Assembly (NCBI RefSeq): GCF_004323635.1
Contig: NZ_CP036515.1
Coordinates: forward strand, 2,047,501-2,111,500
DNA length: 64,000 bases
Direction: 5' to 3'
Source: Lichenihabitans psoromatis
Lineage (GTDB): Bacteria > Pseudomonadota > Alphaproteobacteria > Rhizobiales > Beijerinckiaceae
A program made the translations under genes and the position numbers. The notes beneath the pieces are model-generated. The model had not been told where the DNA came from, did not search any database, and saw nothing but the letters and a program-made list of their open reading frames with translations. Shown here piece by piece: positions 44,930 to 54,576 of this stretch. Positions within the stretch are counted from its first letter, which is position 1. The number at the start of each line of letters is the position of its first letter.

Positions 44930-45655
44930 TCAGACCATATGCTGGCCGCCGTTGATCGTCAGGGTCGAACCGGTGACGAAGCTGGCGTCCTCCGACGCAA
45001 GATAGGCAACAGCCTTGGCGACCTCGTCGGGGAGACCGAGGCGGCCCATCGGGATCTGCGGAAGCACACGCTTCTTCAGAACCTCGGGGTCGATCGCCTG
45101 CACCATCTCGGTCGCGATATAACCGGGGCAGATGGCGTTGACCGTGATGTTCTTGCTCGCGCTTTCGAGCGCCAGGGATTTGACGAAGCCGATATCGCCG
45201 GCTTTCGCGGACGAATAATTGACCTGGCCGAGTTGGCCTTTCTGACCGTTGATCGACGAGATCACGATGACGCGGCCCCAGGCGCGCGCCCGCATACCTT
45301 CGATCAACGGGCGCGTCATGTTGAACAGGCTGTGAAGGTTGGTGTCGAGCACAAGGCTCCACTGGTCCTTCGTCATTTTATGGAAGAAGCCGTCTCGCGT
45401 GATGCCCGCGTTGTTGACGAGCACGTCAATGGGACCGATCTCGCTCTCGACCTGACGCACGCCGCGCTCGCAGGCCTCGAAGTCGGTCACGTCCCATTTG
45501 AAAACCGGAATACCCGTCTCGTGCCGAAAGGCCGCCGCGGCCTCGTCATTTCCCGCATAGGTCGCGGCGACACTCAGGCCCTTGTCCTTCAAGCATCGTG
45601 AAATGGCGCCGCCGATGCCGCGCGTTCCGCCCGTGACCAATGCCACACGTGCCAT
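44930..45655 (-). CDS. phaB: Acetoacetyl-CoA reductase
   Basis: This 241-residue NADPH-dependent short-chain dehydrogenase reduces acetoacetyl-CoA to (R)-3-hydroxybutyryl-CoA for polyhydroxybutyrate. VALVTGGTRGIGGAI is the cofactor-binding TGxxxGIG, NNAGITRDGFFHKM the PhaB-typical loop, and ISSINGQKGQLGQVNYSSAKAG holds Ser, Tyr and Lys of the catalytic triad. ICPGYIATEMV and the C-terminal GGQHM are typical of PhaB. phaA, usually next to it, is not here. The related FabG is a less likely reading. Confidence 0.93.
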   Translation of the reverse strand: MARVALVTGGTRGIGGAISRCLKDKGLSVAATYAGNDEAAAAFRHETGIPVFKWDVTDFEACERGVRQVESEIGPIDVLVNNAGITRDGFFHKMTKDQWSLVLDTNLHSLFNMTRPLIEGMRARAWGRVIVISSINGQKGQLGQVNYSSAKAGDIGFVKSLALESASKNITVNAICPGYIATEMVQAIDPEVLKKRVLPQIPMGRLGLPDEVAKAVAYLASEDASFVTGSTLTINGGQHMV

Positions 45656-45934
45656 GTGCGCCCTCCTTGTTCGGCTCCGGATCGACCGGAGACCTTCGTG
45701 TCGACGCTAGCCGGAGCATCGTTGACGTTTCACGACAATGCCCTGCCGCCCCGCTTCCGAAAAGCTGATTTTTCTTGGATGGTGCAGTCCTCGATCGCAA
45801 CGTTGCGCCACGTCCCGCGAGTTATCACCAGCCTTGCGCGAGTGATCGGTCATGTTCCTCTTTTGATCAAGATCTATGTTGACGTTTATGGCCTGTTCTG
45901 TTCTTAATTTGTTCTAATCGAGGGGGGCGGACCA

Positions 45935-46468
45935 ATGATCGGGACGAATCAGAGCCGACAGGCCGGGCAGAGATACGAAGCAGGTCCGATCGGTAGCCAG
46001 ACTGGGACTGTCAGGCGATTGTTTCACGCGACGCCCGGCATGGCGTATCAACCCGCTGCGTGGGATGGCGACGACCTGGCCGCGACCCTGGGGGGCTCTG
46101 ACGCACCCTTGCTCGGATTGGCGGGCAGTAGCGTGGCGGATCGTTTTCGCTCGTGGACCGGTCGCTCGGGGAAGCGTTATGTCTTTTCGGTGTTTCGGCT
46201 CGACGACACCGCTCGATTTGCGGATTGGTTGCCGACCGATGGTGGAGCGGTCGTCATCGCGGCGCGGCGTGATAGGGCCTCGACGCTGACACCGCTTTTC
46301 ATCGAATCGACCGGACGGTGCCCGCAGGCTTTCGCCCGAAGCGAGCACATTAGGGCGTTACTGTCGAAAGGCGGATGCGAAATCCACGTCCATCTCTTGG
46401 CCAGCAACGCGACGGAGCGCCAGGCGATCGTCGCTGATCTTCGACGCAGCGCTCCACAGGCGCGGTAG
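45935..46468 (+). CDS. Hypothetical protein
   Basis: This 177-residue protein has no signal peptide or transmembrane segment. It contains SGKRYVFSVFRLDDTARFADWLP followed by GGAVVIAARRD, which reads like two beta-strands of a small alpha-beta domain, and a C-terminal CEIHVHLLASNATERQAIVADLR. It has the base composition of its neighbours and a plausible start at 45935 (GGGGG-type purine tract upstream). I recognise no family. It stands between phaB (divergent, 279 nt of featureless sequence) and the ABC ATPase gene (convergent, 23 nt away). Confidence 0.6.
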   Translation: MIGTNQSRQAGQRYEAGPIGSQTGTVRRLFHATPGMAYQPAAWDGDDLAATLGGSDAPLLGLAGSSVADRFRSWTGRSGKRYVFSVFRLDDTARFADWLPTDGGAVVIAARRDRASTLTPLFIESTGRCPQAFARSEHIRALLSKGGCEIHVHLLASNATERQAIVADLRRSAPQAR

Positions 46469-46491
46469 GCCCATAATCGGCGCCTGCGACG

Positions 46492-47574
46492 TCAAGCCCG
46501 AAGACGATCGCCGGTCGCGGGTGAGAACAGTAAGACATCCGCGGGTTTGACCGTCAGCCCCACCGTGTCACCCACCGTGAGGGTCAGTCGATCCGTGGTG
46601 AAGAGTTTGAGGGCCTGACCCCCGATCAGGAGATGCACCACCATGCCGAGTCCGGTCGGCTCGACGAGATCGATTGTCGCCTCGGTGCCGTTTGGGCTTC
46701 CGGGCGCCACGAGGGTGATCCGCTCGGGTCGAAGCCCGACCGTGACGATGGCATCGGCCGGGAGTGCCGCTGGCCGTGCGATGTCGCATAATTTGGCCTC
46801 GCCGATCGTGATCGTGACGCCGCCTCCCGCCGGCACGGCTGTCGCTTGGACAAAGTTCATGGCAGGCGAGCCGATGAAGCCGGCCACGAAGATGTTGGTC
46901 GGATCGTTGTAGAGGTCCGCCGGCGGGCCGATCTGCTGGGCGACGCCATCGTTCATGGCCACGATCCTGTCGGCCATCGTCATCGCCTCGATCTGGTCAT
47001 GCGTCACATAGATCGACGTCGCCCCGAGGTCGCGATGCAGCTTGCGGATTTCGTAGCGCATCTGTTCTCGCAGGCGCGCGTCGAGGTTCGACAGCGGCTC
47101 GTCGAACAGGAACGCCTTCGGATCACGGACGATGGCGCGGCCCATGGCGACGCGCTGGCGTTGCCCGCCCGAGAGCGCGCGTGGCTTGCGGTCGATCAGG
47201 GGCCCGAGACCAAGCTTGCGGCTGGCGCCGTCGACCGCCGTGGCAATGCGTTCCTTGGCGACGCGGCGCAGCTTAAGGCTGAAGCTCATATTGTCCCGCA
47301 CGGTCATGTGCGGATAGAGCGCATAGGATTGAAACACCATGGCGATGTCGCGGTCCTTCGGCGGGAGGTCGTTGACGATCGTGTCGCCGATCCGGATTTC
47401 GCCATCGGTGATATCTTCAAGTCCGGCGATTAGGCGCAGCAGGGTGGATTTTCCGCAGCCCGAGGGGCCGACCAGAACCACGAACTCACCATTCTGAATG
47501 TCGAGATCGATGCCGCGTAGAACCGGAACGTCGCCATAGCTCTTTCGCACAGCGTTGATGGAGATCGACGCCAT
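46492..47574 (-). CDS. Carbohydrate ABC transporter ATPase (UgpC/MalK type)
   Basis: This 360-residue ATPase is the energy-coupling subunit of a CUT1 sugar or polyol importer. Walker [10 protein letters not shown] (about 37-45), [12 protein letters not shown] (Q-loop), [14 protein letters not shown] (signature), [11 protein letters not shown] (Walker B) and a C-terminal TOBE/MalK regulatory domain (about 235-350, including [11 protein letters not shown]) are all present. It is the last gene of the five-component block and starts 3 nt after the upstream permease stop. The substrate is set by the binding protein. Confidence 0.94.
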   Translation of the reverse strand: MASISINAVRKSYGDVPVLRGIDLDIQNGEFVVLVGPSGCGKSTLLRLIAGLEDITDGEIRIGDTIVNDLPPKDRDIAMVFQSYALYPHMTVRDNMSFSLKLRRVAKERIATAVDGASRKLGLGPLIDRKPRALSGGQRQRVAMGRAIVRDPKAFLFDEPLSNLDARLREQMRYEIRKLHRDLGATSIYVTHDQIEAMTMADRIVAMNDGVAQQIGPPADLYNDPTNIFVAGFIGSPAMNFVQATAVPAGGGVTITIGEAKLCDIARPAALPADAIVTVGLRPERITLVAPGSPNGTEATIDLVEPTGLGMVVHLLIGGQALKLFTTDRLTLTVGDTVGLTVKPADVLLFSPATGDRLRA

Positions 47575-47577
47575 GGA

Positions 47578-48420
47578 TCAGCCTTTCACGGCGCCGGCCG
47601 TCAGGCCCTGCACCAGATACCGTTGGATGAGGAAAAAGAAGCCGCAGACCGGGATGAGAGCCAGGACGCCGGCCGCCATCATCTGCCCGAAATCGACCGA
47701 GAACTTCGACACGAAAGCCAGCAGGCCGACCGGGAAGGTGCTGGCGGCGTTGGATGAGTTCAACATCAGCGCAAAGAGCAATTCGCTCCAGGCCGCCGTG
47801 AAGACGAAGCCGATCGTGGCCGCGAGACCCGGGAGCGTCAGCGGCAGGATGATTTTGCAGAGCGCTTCGAAGCGCGTCGCGCCATCGATCATGGCGGCTT
47901 CCTCGAGGTCCTTCGGGATACCGTCGAAGAAGCTCTGCATCAGGAAGCTGGCAAACGGCACGTTGAAGGCCGTGTAGACGATGATCAGGCCGGTGAGGCT
48001 ATTGGTCAGCCCAAGCGGGGCCAACAGGCGGAAGATCGGCGCGACGATCATGACCAGCGGAAACATCTGTGTGACCAGCATGATGCCGACGATCCAGAAC
48101 TTGCCGCGAAACTGGAACCTCGAGAAGCCGTAACCGGCCCCAGCCGCAATCAGCGTCGAGATCACGGCCGTGCAACCCGAGACGATGACGCTGTTGCGGA
48201 AGAACAGCGGAAATTGCGTGTGTTGCAGCACCGACACGTAATGGTCGAGGGTCGTGCGGGACGGCCACATGCGAACGCCCTCGCTGTACAGCAGGTCGTT
48301 GGGCGTGATCGAGACCTTCAGCAGCCAGAACAGCGGAAACAGCGCAAAAGCCAGGAAGGCCGCCAGCATGGCATAGTGAAAGACCCAGTAGGAGGTGCGG
48401 CGGAGGCTATAGGCTCGCAT
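47578..48420 (-). CDS. Carbohydrate ABC transporter permease (MalG type)
   Basis: This 280-residue inner-membrane permease has six predicted helices. The first is HYAMLAAFLAFALFPLFWLLKVS. The EAA loop EEAAMIDGATRFEALCKIILPLTLPG contacts the ATPase. It pairs with the MalF-type permease, whose gene ends 3 nt upstream, indicating one operon with tight spacing. Length and loop position match CUT1 transporters for trehalose, maltose, glycerol phosphate or polyols. Confidence 0.92.
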   Translation of the reverse strand: MRAYSLRRTSYWVFHYAMLAAFLAFALFPLFWLLKVSITPNDLLYSEGVRMWPSRTTLDHYVSVLQHTQFPLFFRNSVIVSGCTAVISTLIAAGAGYGFSRFQFRGKFWIVGIMLVTQMFPLVMIVAPIFRLLAPLGLTNSLTGLIIVYTAFNVPFASFLMQSFFDGIPKDLEEAAMIDGATRFEALCKIILPLTLPGLAATIGFVFTAAWSELLFALMLNSSNAASTFPVGLLAFVSKFSVDFGQMMAAGVLALIPVCGFFFLIQRYLVQGLTAGAVKG

Positions 48421-48423
48421 GGG

Positions 48424-49356
48424 CTAGTTCCGCGCCATGAGGGTCTGCCGCAGCACCACCAGGGCAAACGCATAGGCGAGCAGAAGCACGAGCAACACGG
48501 CCGCGATCGCCGACGCGTAACCGAAATCGAGCCGCTGAAACGCCTGGGTGAAGATGTAGCTTGAGAGAATCTGGGTGGAATCGGCCGGGCCGCCTTTCGT
48601 CATGACGACGATCAAATCGGCGAAATTGGCGACCCACACGGTCCGGAGCAGAACCGTAATTGCGATCGTGGGTGCGAGGAACGGCAAGGTGATGCTGCGG
48701 AACCGCTCGAACGGCCCCGCGCCGTCGATCGCCGCGGCTTCGTAGATATCCTTCGGGATCGCCTGCAACGCGGCCAGTAGCGTGATGGCGAAAAACGGAA
48801 TGCCCCACCAGACATTGGCGACGATCGGACCCCAGATGGCGTGATTTGGGTCGGACAGGATGTTGTCGGGCGCGGACATGAGCCCGACGTCATGCATCCA
48901 ATAGGGGAGCGGCCCGACCACGGGGTTGAACAGCCAGGCCCAATTCAGGCCGGATAAGAAGCTCGGGACCGCCCAGGGGAGGAAGACAAGCGCCTGGATC
49001 AGCGAGCGACCCGGAAATGGCCGGTCGAGCAGCATCGCGAGGATCAGGCCCAGACCGAACTGCAAGACGACGGATGTCACGGTCCACGTCACGGTATTGT
49101 GAAGGGCGTTCCAGAAGCTCGCATCCGCATAGATCTCGCGAAAATGATCGAGCCCCACGAAGCCGCCGCTGAACGGATCCAGCAGCGTGATGTCGCGAAA
49201 CGCGTAGGACAGCCCGATCACCAGCGGCACAAGCATGATGATGGTGATCAGGAACACCGACGGAATCGTGTAGAGATAGGGCTCCGCCGCAAGCGCCATC
49301 CGGCGGAGAAGGGGGCGGCGACGCCTCGTCGTCGCACCCGTCGTGATCGTTGTCAT
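48424..49356 (-). CDS. Carbohydrate ABC transporter permease (MalF type)
   Basis: This 310-residue permease has six predicted helices and the EAA loop YEAAAIDGAGPFERFRSITLPFLAP. A basic N terminus (TTRRRRPLLRRM) precedes the first helix, as expected for a cytosolic tail. It follows the binding-protein gene by 28 nt. It is shorter than E. coli MalF (about 514) and matches the ThuF/UgpA-type length. It forms the channel together with the MalG-type partner. Confidence 0.92.
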   Translation of the reverse strand: MTTITTGATTRRRRPLLRRMALAAEPYLYTIPSVFLITIIMLVPLVIGLSYAFRDITLLDPFSGGFVGLDHFREIYADASFWNALHNTVTWTVTSVVLQFGLGLILAMLLDRPFPGRSLIQALVFLPWAVPSFLSGLNWAWLFNPVVGPLPYWMHDVGLMSAPDNILSDPNHAIWGPIVANVWWGIPFFAITLLAALQAIPKDIYEAAAIDGAGPFERFRSITLPFLAPTIAITVLLRTVWVANFADLIVVMTKGGPADSTQILSSYIFTQAFQRLDFGYASAIAAVLLVLLLAYAFALVVLRQTLMARN

Positions 49357-49384
49357 CGTGGCTTGCCGCTGCGGATCGTCACGA

Positions 49385-50647
49385 TCACGGCGCGCTCATC
49401 TGTTTCTGCTTCGCCTTGGTCAGATAGGCGGCCCATTGCGTGTTCATCTGCTCGGCCGTGATCTGGCCGAGCAACGCCTGCTGGCTGGTCTTCACCGCGA
49501 GCGAGTCGGCGAAGAAAGCGAAGCCCGGGAGGTTGGTCGGCATGATGGTCGGCACCTCGTCCTTGTCGGCAAGTTCGGCAAACCAGCCTTTGAACTGATC
49601 GCCCGAATAGAACGGGTCTTTGGCGGCGGCCGTATAGACCGGCAGGGCGCCCGTGCGTTTGTTCCAGGCCAAGTTTCCGACCGGGCCGTCGAGCGCTTGG
49701 ATCAACTTCCAGGAGAGGTCCTTGTGTTCGCTGCTCGAGAACATCGACCAGCCCGTATAGCCAAGGGTCGGGAAGGCCTTGCCGGCGGGGCCCTTCGGCA
49801 TCGGGGTAACGCCGAAGTCGTCCGGCTTCATGCGCTCGGCGACGGCGATCAACGCGTCGGGGTCCTGGTCCAGCATCGCGCAGGTGCCGGAGTAGAAGCC
49901 GGCCACGATTTCATTGAAGCCCCAGTTGACGCTGTCTTTCGGGGCGAGGCCGTCCTTATAAAGATCGATCAACCAGGCCGAGCCTTTGACCCAGTCGGGA
50001 TCACTGAGCGTGGAGGTGCCGTCCGGTTTGAAAAAGTCGTTGTTACCGGCCATCGTGGCGCCGAACATCATCCATCCGTTCAGGCCACCCGGCCCGCCGC
50101 GAAGGCAGTAGCCGGACTTGCCCGGGATAGCCGAGATCTTTTTCGCTGCGTCGCGGAATTCGTCCATCGTCTTCGGCGGCTCGGCGATGCCGGCCTGCTT
50201 GAACAAGACCTTGTTGTAGAACATGGCCCGCAGATAGAAGCCGTAGGGGAGCATATAGGCTTTCTTGTCGACCGCGCGGGCCACCTCGAGCGCGCGTTCG
50301 TTGAGGCCGGCCGTCTCGCTCCAGGTCGCGAGATACGGATCGAGGTTTTCGAGCTTGCCGTTCCCGGCATAGAGCGACAGCCATCGATCGGGCATTTCGA
50401 CGACATCGGGCGAGTCCCCGGCCGACACCATGGTGGCGAATTTTTCGAAGGCCGAGCTCCAGGCCAGCGAGGTGATCTCGACGTGAGTGCCGGGGTTGGC
50501 CTTCTCGAACGTATCGACCAAACCCTTGAGGGTCTCGGTCCTTTCCGGGCTCGTCAGGACCTCGACCAGCTTGATCGTGGTGTCGGCATAAGCATGCGAT
50601 CCGAGCAACAGGCAGGCGGTGGCGGTCAACAGCAGGCGTTTCAACAT
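49385..50647 (-). CDS. Extracellular sugar-binding protein (CUT1 family)
   Basis: This 420-residue periplasmic binding protein has a signal peptide (LLLTATACLLLGSHAYA) and a family 1 solute-binding fold. GLVDTFEKANPGTHVEITSLAW is the first lobe, GYCLRGGPGGLNGWMMFG the hinge region, and FGVTPMPKGPAGKAFPTLGYTGWSMFSSSEHKD the ligand-side segment. It delivers substrate to the permeases encoded downstream. It lies 54 nt after the PLP enzyme gene, so the two are probably co-transcribed. Ligand cannot be named; trehalose, maltose or polyols are typical. Confidence 0.92.
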   Translation of the reverse strand: MLKRLLLTATACLLLGSHAYADTTIKLVEVLTSPERTETLKGLVDTFEKANPGTHVEITSLAWSSAFEKFATMVSAGDSPDVVEMPDRWLSLYAGNGKLENLDPYLATWSETAGLNERALEVARAVDKKAYMLPYGFYLRAMFYNKVLFKQAGIAEPPKTMDEFRDAAKKISAIPGKSGYCLRGGPGGLNGWMMFGATMAGNNDFFKPDGTSTLSDPDWVKGSAWLIDLYKDGLAPKDSVNWGFNEIVAGFYSGTCAMLDQDPDALIAVAERMKPDDFGVTPMPKGPAGKAFPTLGYTGWSMFSSSEHKDLSWKLIQALDGPVGNLAWNKRTGALPVYTAAAKDPFYSGDQFKGWFAELADKDEVPTIMPTNLPGFAFFADSLAVKTSQQALLGQITAEQMNTQWAAYLTKAKQKQMSAP

Positions 50648-50700
50648 CGTGGTCTCCCTCGCGTTCGGTGCGTCGACGGCGTCGAGGCCGCCGACGGGGT

Positions 50701-51885
50701 TCAGTGACGTGCCTCGTTCAAGGCTCTGGTCAGGTCGTCCCAGAGCGCATCGGTACCTTCAAGCCCGACATGCAGGCGGATCATCCGGTCGGACACACCG
50801 AAATCGAGAGCCGAATTCGGGCCGGCGGCTTGCACCCGGGTGATCAGTGCCGGCACGACGAGACTCTCATGCCCACCCCAACTGACGCCAAGCTGAAACA
50901 GGTGAAGCGCGTCGCAGAAAGCCGGGATGTCGATCGTGTCGTCGACCACGAAGGAGAACAGGCCGGAGGTTCCGGTCAGCCCCGGCGGTAGCGGGCCCGC
51001 AAGCGCCGGATGGTGCATCGCCGTCACGTTCTTGTGGTCGGAGAGGCGCTGCGCCAAGGTCATGGCGGAAGCTTCGTGCGCCTTGAGGCGAGCCGGCAAC
51101 GTGCGAAGGCCGCGCAGCAACAGCCACGCCTCGAAGGGCGCAAGTTTTGCGCCGATGTAGGGGCAGATCGTGCGGCGGATGTGGGACACGAGCTCGGCAC
51201 GACCCGCGACGACACCCGCGACCGTGTCGCTGTGGCCGCCGATATATTTGGAGGCCGAGTGAATCACGAGATCGACCCCGAGCGTCACCGGCTGCTGAAA
51301 CAGCGGCGTCGCATAGGAATTGTCGATCATGCTCATCGCGCCGTGCTGGCGGGCAAGCGCCGCCAAAGCGCCGACGTCATGGGCTTCCATGGTCCAACTG
51401 GTGGGGCTTTCGAGGTAGAGCAGCTTGGCGCCCGGCAACGCCGCCGCGACTGCCGCATGGTCGGCGCCATCGACATAGTTGGTCGTGACGCCCCAGTCTT
51501 TCAGCAGCGTCTCGAACAGCCGATAAGCGTCGGGATAGACATGGCGCACGCTGACGATCCGGTCGCCCGGCTTGACGAAGGCCAGAACGGCGCCCGAAAT
51601 CGCCGCCATGCCGCTTGGAAATCCGATCGCGTCATCGGTCGCTTCGAGCGCGGCGATCTTCTGCTCGAACAGCGTGACAGTGGGGTTCGTGGTGCGGGAA
51701 TAGACGTTGCGGCTCTTCTTGCCCGCATAAGTGTCGGACATCTCCTGAAAGCTCGAGAAGGTGAAGAGCGAGGTCTGCACGATCGCCGGCACCACGGCGT
51801 CGAAAGCGTGAGGCTCGTCATGCGCCAGGATGAGGCGGGCACGCGCCAGAACGTCGGCGCCGGTGGATCGGTCGGATGTGCTCAT
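50701..51885 (-). CDS. Cys/Met-metabolism PLP enzyme (cystathionine beta-lyase / gamma-synthase type)
   Basis: This 394-residue fold-type I PLP enzyme has PLP Lys in HSASKYIGGHSD, phosphate-loop residues in GFPSGMAAISGA, YSRTTNPTVTLFE near the start and ESPTSWTMEAHDV before the active site. Sequence alone does not separate cystathionine beta-lyase, gamma-lyase or O-acylhomoserine sulfhydrylase. It is encoded between the GntR regulator (24 nt) and a sugar importer (54 nt), which is not the usual setting for sulfur amino-acid enzymes. A carbon-sulfur lyase acting on an imported sulfur-containing glycoside-like compound is one inference. Confidence 0.85.
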   Translation of the reverse strand: MSTSDRSTGADVLARARLILAHDEPHAFDAVVPAIVQTSLFTFSSFQEMSDTYAGKKSRNVYSRTTNPTVTLFEQKIAALEATDDAIGFPSGMAAISGAVLAFVKPGDRIVSVRHVYPDAYRLFETLLKDWGVTTNYVDGADHAAVAAALPGAKLLYLESPTSWTMEAHDVGALAALARQHGAMSMIDNSYATPLFQQPVTLGVDLVIHSASKYIGGHSDTVAGVVAGRAELVSHIRRTICPYIGAKLAPFEAWLLLRGLRTLPARLKAHEASAMTLAQRLSDHKNVTAMHHPALAGPLPPGLTGTSGLFSFVVDDTIDIPAFCDALHLFQLGVSWGGHESLVVPALITRVQAAGPNSALDFGVSDRMIRLHVGLEGTDALWDDLTRALNEARH

Positions 51886-51909
51886 AGCAAACGTCTCACG
51901 GGAACTCGC

Positions 51910-52641
51910 TCATTGCGACATGGCCTTGATGTCTTCCTCGACGATCGCCAAAATCGCGATCGTCTTGTCGCGGGCCAGGGCGGTGTTTCGGCTGCGGATC
52001 GCGTCGAATAATTCGCGGTGGAACGGAAAGGAGCGGCGCGCGAAATCGGGCCGATCGAACGGTTTTTCGAAAAAATGCTCGAACGCCTCGCGGATTTGCT
52101 CAAGCAACTGGCGGAACAAGGGGTTGTGGGTCGCGTCGTAAATCGCGAGGTGGAAGGCGAGGTCCTCCCGGCCGGCGGTTCCCTTGTCGAAATGGACACG
52201 TTCCATCTCGATGAGCTTCTGCTCCATAGCGGCGATATCGGCGTCTCCGGCGCGGCAGGCTGCCACAGCACTGGCTTCGACCTCGAGACCGCGCCGCACT
52301 TCGAGCGTTTGCAACAGGCGATCGCGCAATGCGCCCGTGTCGATCGTCATCGGAAACGACACGCTGCCGGCCGTAAGGGCGCGCAGCAGATAGGTACCGC
52401 TCCCCTTACGGGATTCGACGATGCCGCGTGCCTGAAACTGCCGGATCACCTCGCGCACCGTCGACCGTCCGACCGCGAGTGCTTCCATCAAGGCCCGCTC
52501 GGTGGGAAGGCGGTCGCCTGGTCGTAGCGCCGACCGCACGATGAAATCCGCCAGAGCGCGCGAGACGCTCTCCGCCCGATCGAGCGCGGGCAGAGGCGTC
52601 AAGGTCGCAATCGCGGACTCATGGGCGCGGGCAGCGTGCAA
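51910..52641 (-). CDS. GntR/FadR-family transcriptional regulator
   Basis: This 243-residue regulator has an N-terminal winged helix (about 30-95, LRPGDRLPTERALMEALAVGRSTVREVIRQFQARGIV) and a C-terminal FCD helical ligand-binding domain (about 105-240) with HLAIYDATHNPLF and three His/Asp metal-site positions. It heads the block and probably represses it until its ligand appears. TTG at 52641 is the likely start, with GGAT 7 nt upstream. Tandem and inverted GTCTGA words directly upstream may be its own operator. Confidence 0.92.
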   Translation of the reverse strand: MHAARAHESAIATLTPLPALDRAESVSRALADFIVRSALRPGDRLPTERALMEALAVGRSTVREVIRQFQARGIVESRKGSGTYLLRALTAGSVSFPMTIDTGALRDRLLQTLEVRRGLEVEASAVAACRAGDADIAAMEQKLIEMERVHFDKGTAGREDLAFHLAIYDATHNPLFRQLLEQIREAFEHFFEKPFDRPDFARRSFPFHRELFDAIRSRNTALARDKTIAILAIVEEDIKAMSQ

Positions 52642-52674
52642 GCAAACATCCGGGCGTGGAAAAAAGAGATCGGT

Positions 52675-52704
52675 TCAGACGTCAAAATTGGTCTGATGTC
52701 TGAT
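52675..52704 (-). promoter_or_regulatory. Candidate GntR operator with TCAGAC / GTCTGA repeats
   Basis: TCAGAC (52675-52680) is inverted against GTCTGA at 52691-52696, and the heptamer GTCTGAT is tandemly repeated at 52691-52697 and 52698-52704. On the - strand a TTGACG word adjoins these repeats and could be the -35 element of the GntR gene. FadR-family regulators often bind short imperfect palindromes here. Binding is inferred from position only. Confidence 0.45.
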
Positions 52705-52735
52705 TGAATGTGTCTGTCGCAATCCTGTCAAGGTT

Positions 52736-53269
52736 TTAGTTCTCGCGATCGATCGCCGCGACGATCCAAGCGAGATTGGCGTCCTGCAGTCCCATCTGCT
52801 GCAAATGCAGATGGGTGTTCCGCACATAGTCGGCGTTCGGACCAGCGCTTCCGGCGCACTGTCGGATCCGGGTCGCCATCTGTTCGCGCGGCAGCTTGCC
52901 GGCATATTGGACATGCGCGCGATCGGCCACATAGGTGACCGCCGACACACGGCTGCCATTCTCGAGCAGCATCGGAGCCTGCACTTCCCGATAGACGCCG
53001 GTCACAAGTTCGCGTGTCCGCACGGCATCGAGGGTCGCGGCCCGATGTGTCTCGGCGATGCGAAACCCAATGCCGACACACGAGCCGCCTCGGTCGAGCC
53101 CCAGGACAAGCCCGGGATTGGCGGGCGTGCCGCGATAAAGGTGAGAAAAGATGCAGAGGCTGCGGTGGTAGCCGGAAAGCCGCGCCTTCTGCCTCTCGAC
53201 GAAGTCGAAATCCGGCCGCCACATCAGCGACCCATAGGCAAAGATCCAGAGATCGTCGATATCCACCAT
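52736..53269 (-). CDS. Gamma-glutamylcyclotransferase, ChaC family
   Basis: This 177-residue ChaC-like enzyme splits glutathione to 5-oxoproline and Cys-Gly in the cytosol. WIFAYGSLMWRPDF carries the YGSL substrate-binding loop, GIGFRI-type and YVADRAHVQYAGKL follow, and a conserved Glu near LEN/REV is the likely base. ATG at 53269 is chosen because MVDIDDLWIFAYGSL fits the family; upstream in-frame sequence is not family-like. It is divergent from the DUF2125 gene across 239 nt. This neighbourhood with DUF2125, tyrA and hisC is common in Hyphomicrobiales, as I recall. Confidence 0.9.
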   Translation of the reverse strand: MVDIDDLWIFAYGSLMWRPDFDFVERQKARLSGYHRSLCIFSHLYRGTPANPGLVLGLDRGGSCVGIGFRIAETHRAATLDAVRTRELVTGVYREVQAPMLLENGSRVSAVTYVADRAHVQYAGKLPREQMATRIRQCAGSAGPNADYVRNTHLHLQQMGLQDANLAWIVAAIDREN

Positions 53270-53508
53270 GCCTCCGCCTCGCCGCTGTTTCGCCCGATCG
53301 GCTTCGTAACAGCTTCGCGAGCCTTCTCCAGCACCCTTGCCGCACATGCTGGCGCGCCAGTGGATTCCCTCTGATGCCATCCTGCTTTATGGGGTGGGAT
53401 CCGCACGTCGAGCCGACGCAAGTCGATGGGCGTGGCGCTGCGGCACGGCAGAGCAGAACCAGCAGGGTGGCCGACCGCCGGTCTGCCGCAAGACGAAAGA
53501 GCGTTTGA

Positions 53509-54558
53509 ATGTCCGCACCACAGAATGGCGTTCGGCAGCGGCGGTCGCGGACGATCCCGATTGCGATCGCAAGCGTTGTCGGCGTCGTTGCGATCTGGTC
53601 GGGATTGTGGGGCCTGGCCGCCAACAGGGCAGGGGCGGCTTTCGACGATTGGCTTGCACAGCAGGCTCATGCGGGGCGCCAGTGGACCTGTCCTGATCGC
53701 CATATCGGCGGCTACCCGTTCGCCTTGCGGATCCGATGCGACAAGCCGACGTTTCAAGGCGAGATCGCGGGTCGTCAAAGTACCGGTAACGTCGAGGGTC
53801 TTCTGGCACGCCTCGGGCTCGATGCACCCCGGACCATTCGGGTCGACCTCATGGGCCCGATGCATCTCCGGGCCGATAATGGCGATTACGATTTGATGGT
53901 GTCGTGGGCGGGGCTTCGGGTCGCCGCCTCCGGGTTGCCGGATATGCCGCGCGGCGGCGAGATCGAAGCGACCCGCCTCGCCGTGACGCTGAGCCAACCC
54001 GATGCGGCCGATCTCAATGCACGGGCGGCGCAACTGTCGGCTCTGGCGACGCCGAATGTATCCGACGCGGCGGACGCGGATTTCGACGTCAAGGCGCTCG
54101 GTGTCGGCCTACCGACCCTCGACGGGTTCACGGGCGGCAACGATCTGATCGAAGCCTCGCTGAATGGAACATTGACGCATGCAGACCTGCTCAGTGCACC
54201 GACCGTCGCACGCTTGGAAGCGTGGCGACAGGCCGATGGGCAGTTGCAGGTCACCGGTTTGAGTGTGAGGAAAGGCGATTTCGTGGGTCAGGCCAGTGGT
54301 GTGCTGGCCCTGGACGAGGCTCATCGCACGACCGGCAAACTCGACACGGCGCTGACGGGCTTCGAGCCGATCGCCGAGCGCTTCGGACTACCAATCTCGA
54401 GCGTGAAGCTTGGCGGTCTCCTGTCGAGCCTGCTCGGCGGCAAGAAGGCGCAGACACCGCAAGCCGGCAATGCCCTCCGCCTGCCAGTCATCTTCTCCGG
54501 CGGGCGGCTTCGTCTCGGTCCGATCGCGCTGCCGGTGCGGCTCGACCCGATCTACTGA
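53509..54558 (+). CDS. DUF2125 family membrane-anchored protein
   Basis: This 349-residue protein of alphaproteobacterial family DUF2125 has a single N-terminal transmembrane helix (IPIAIASVVGVVAIWSGLWGL) followed by a large periplasmic part. CPDRHIGGYPFALRIRCDKPTF is the family's most conserved segment, with two cysteines that could form a disulfide. The C-terminal end GGRLRLGPIALP is beta-rich. The domain has no established function. It is convergent with tyrA, with 18 nt between stops. Confidence 0.88.
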   Translation: MSAPQNGVRQRRSRTIPIAIASVVGVVAIWSGLWGLAANRAGAAFDDWLAQQAHAGRQWTCPDRHIGGYPFALRIRCDKPTFQGEIAGRQSTGNVEGLLARLGLDAPRTIRVDLMGPMHLRADNGDYDLMVSWAGLRVAASGLPDMPRGGEIEATRLAVTLSQPDAADLNARAAQLSALATPNVSDAADADFDVKALGVGLPTLDGFTGGNDLIEASLNGTLTHADLLSAPTVARLEAWRQADGQLQVTGLSVRKGDFVGQASGVLALDEAHRTTGKLDTALTGFEPIAERFGLPISSVKLGGLLSSLLGGKKAQTPQAGNALRLPVIFSGGRLRLGPIALPVRLDPIY

Positions 54559-54576
54559 TCGGCCCGCGTCGCCGGA

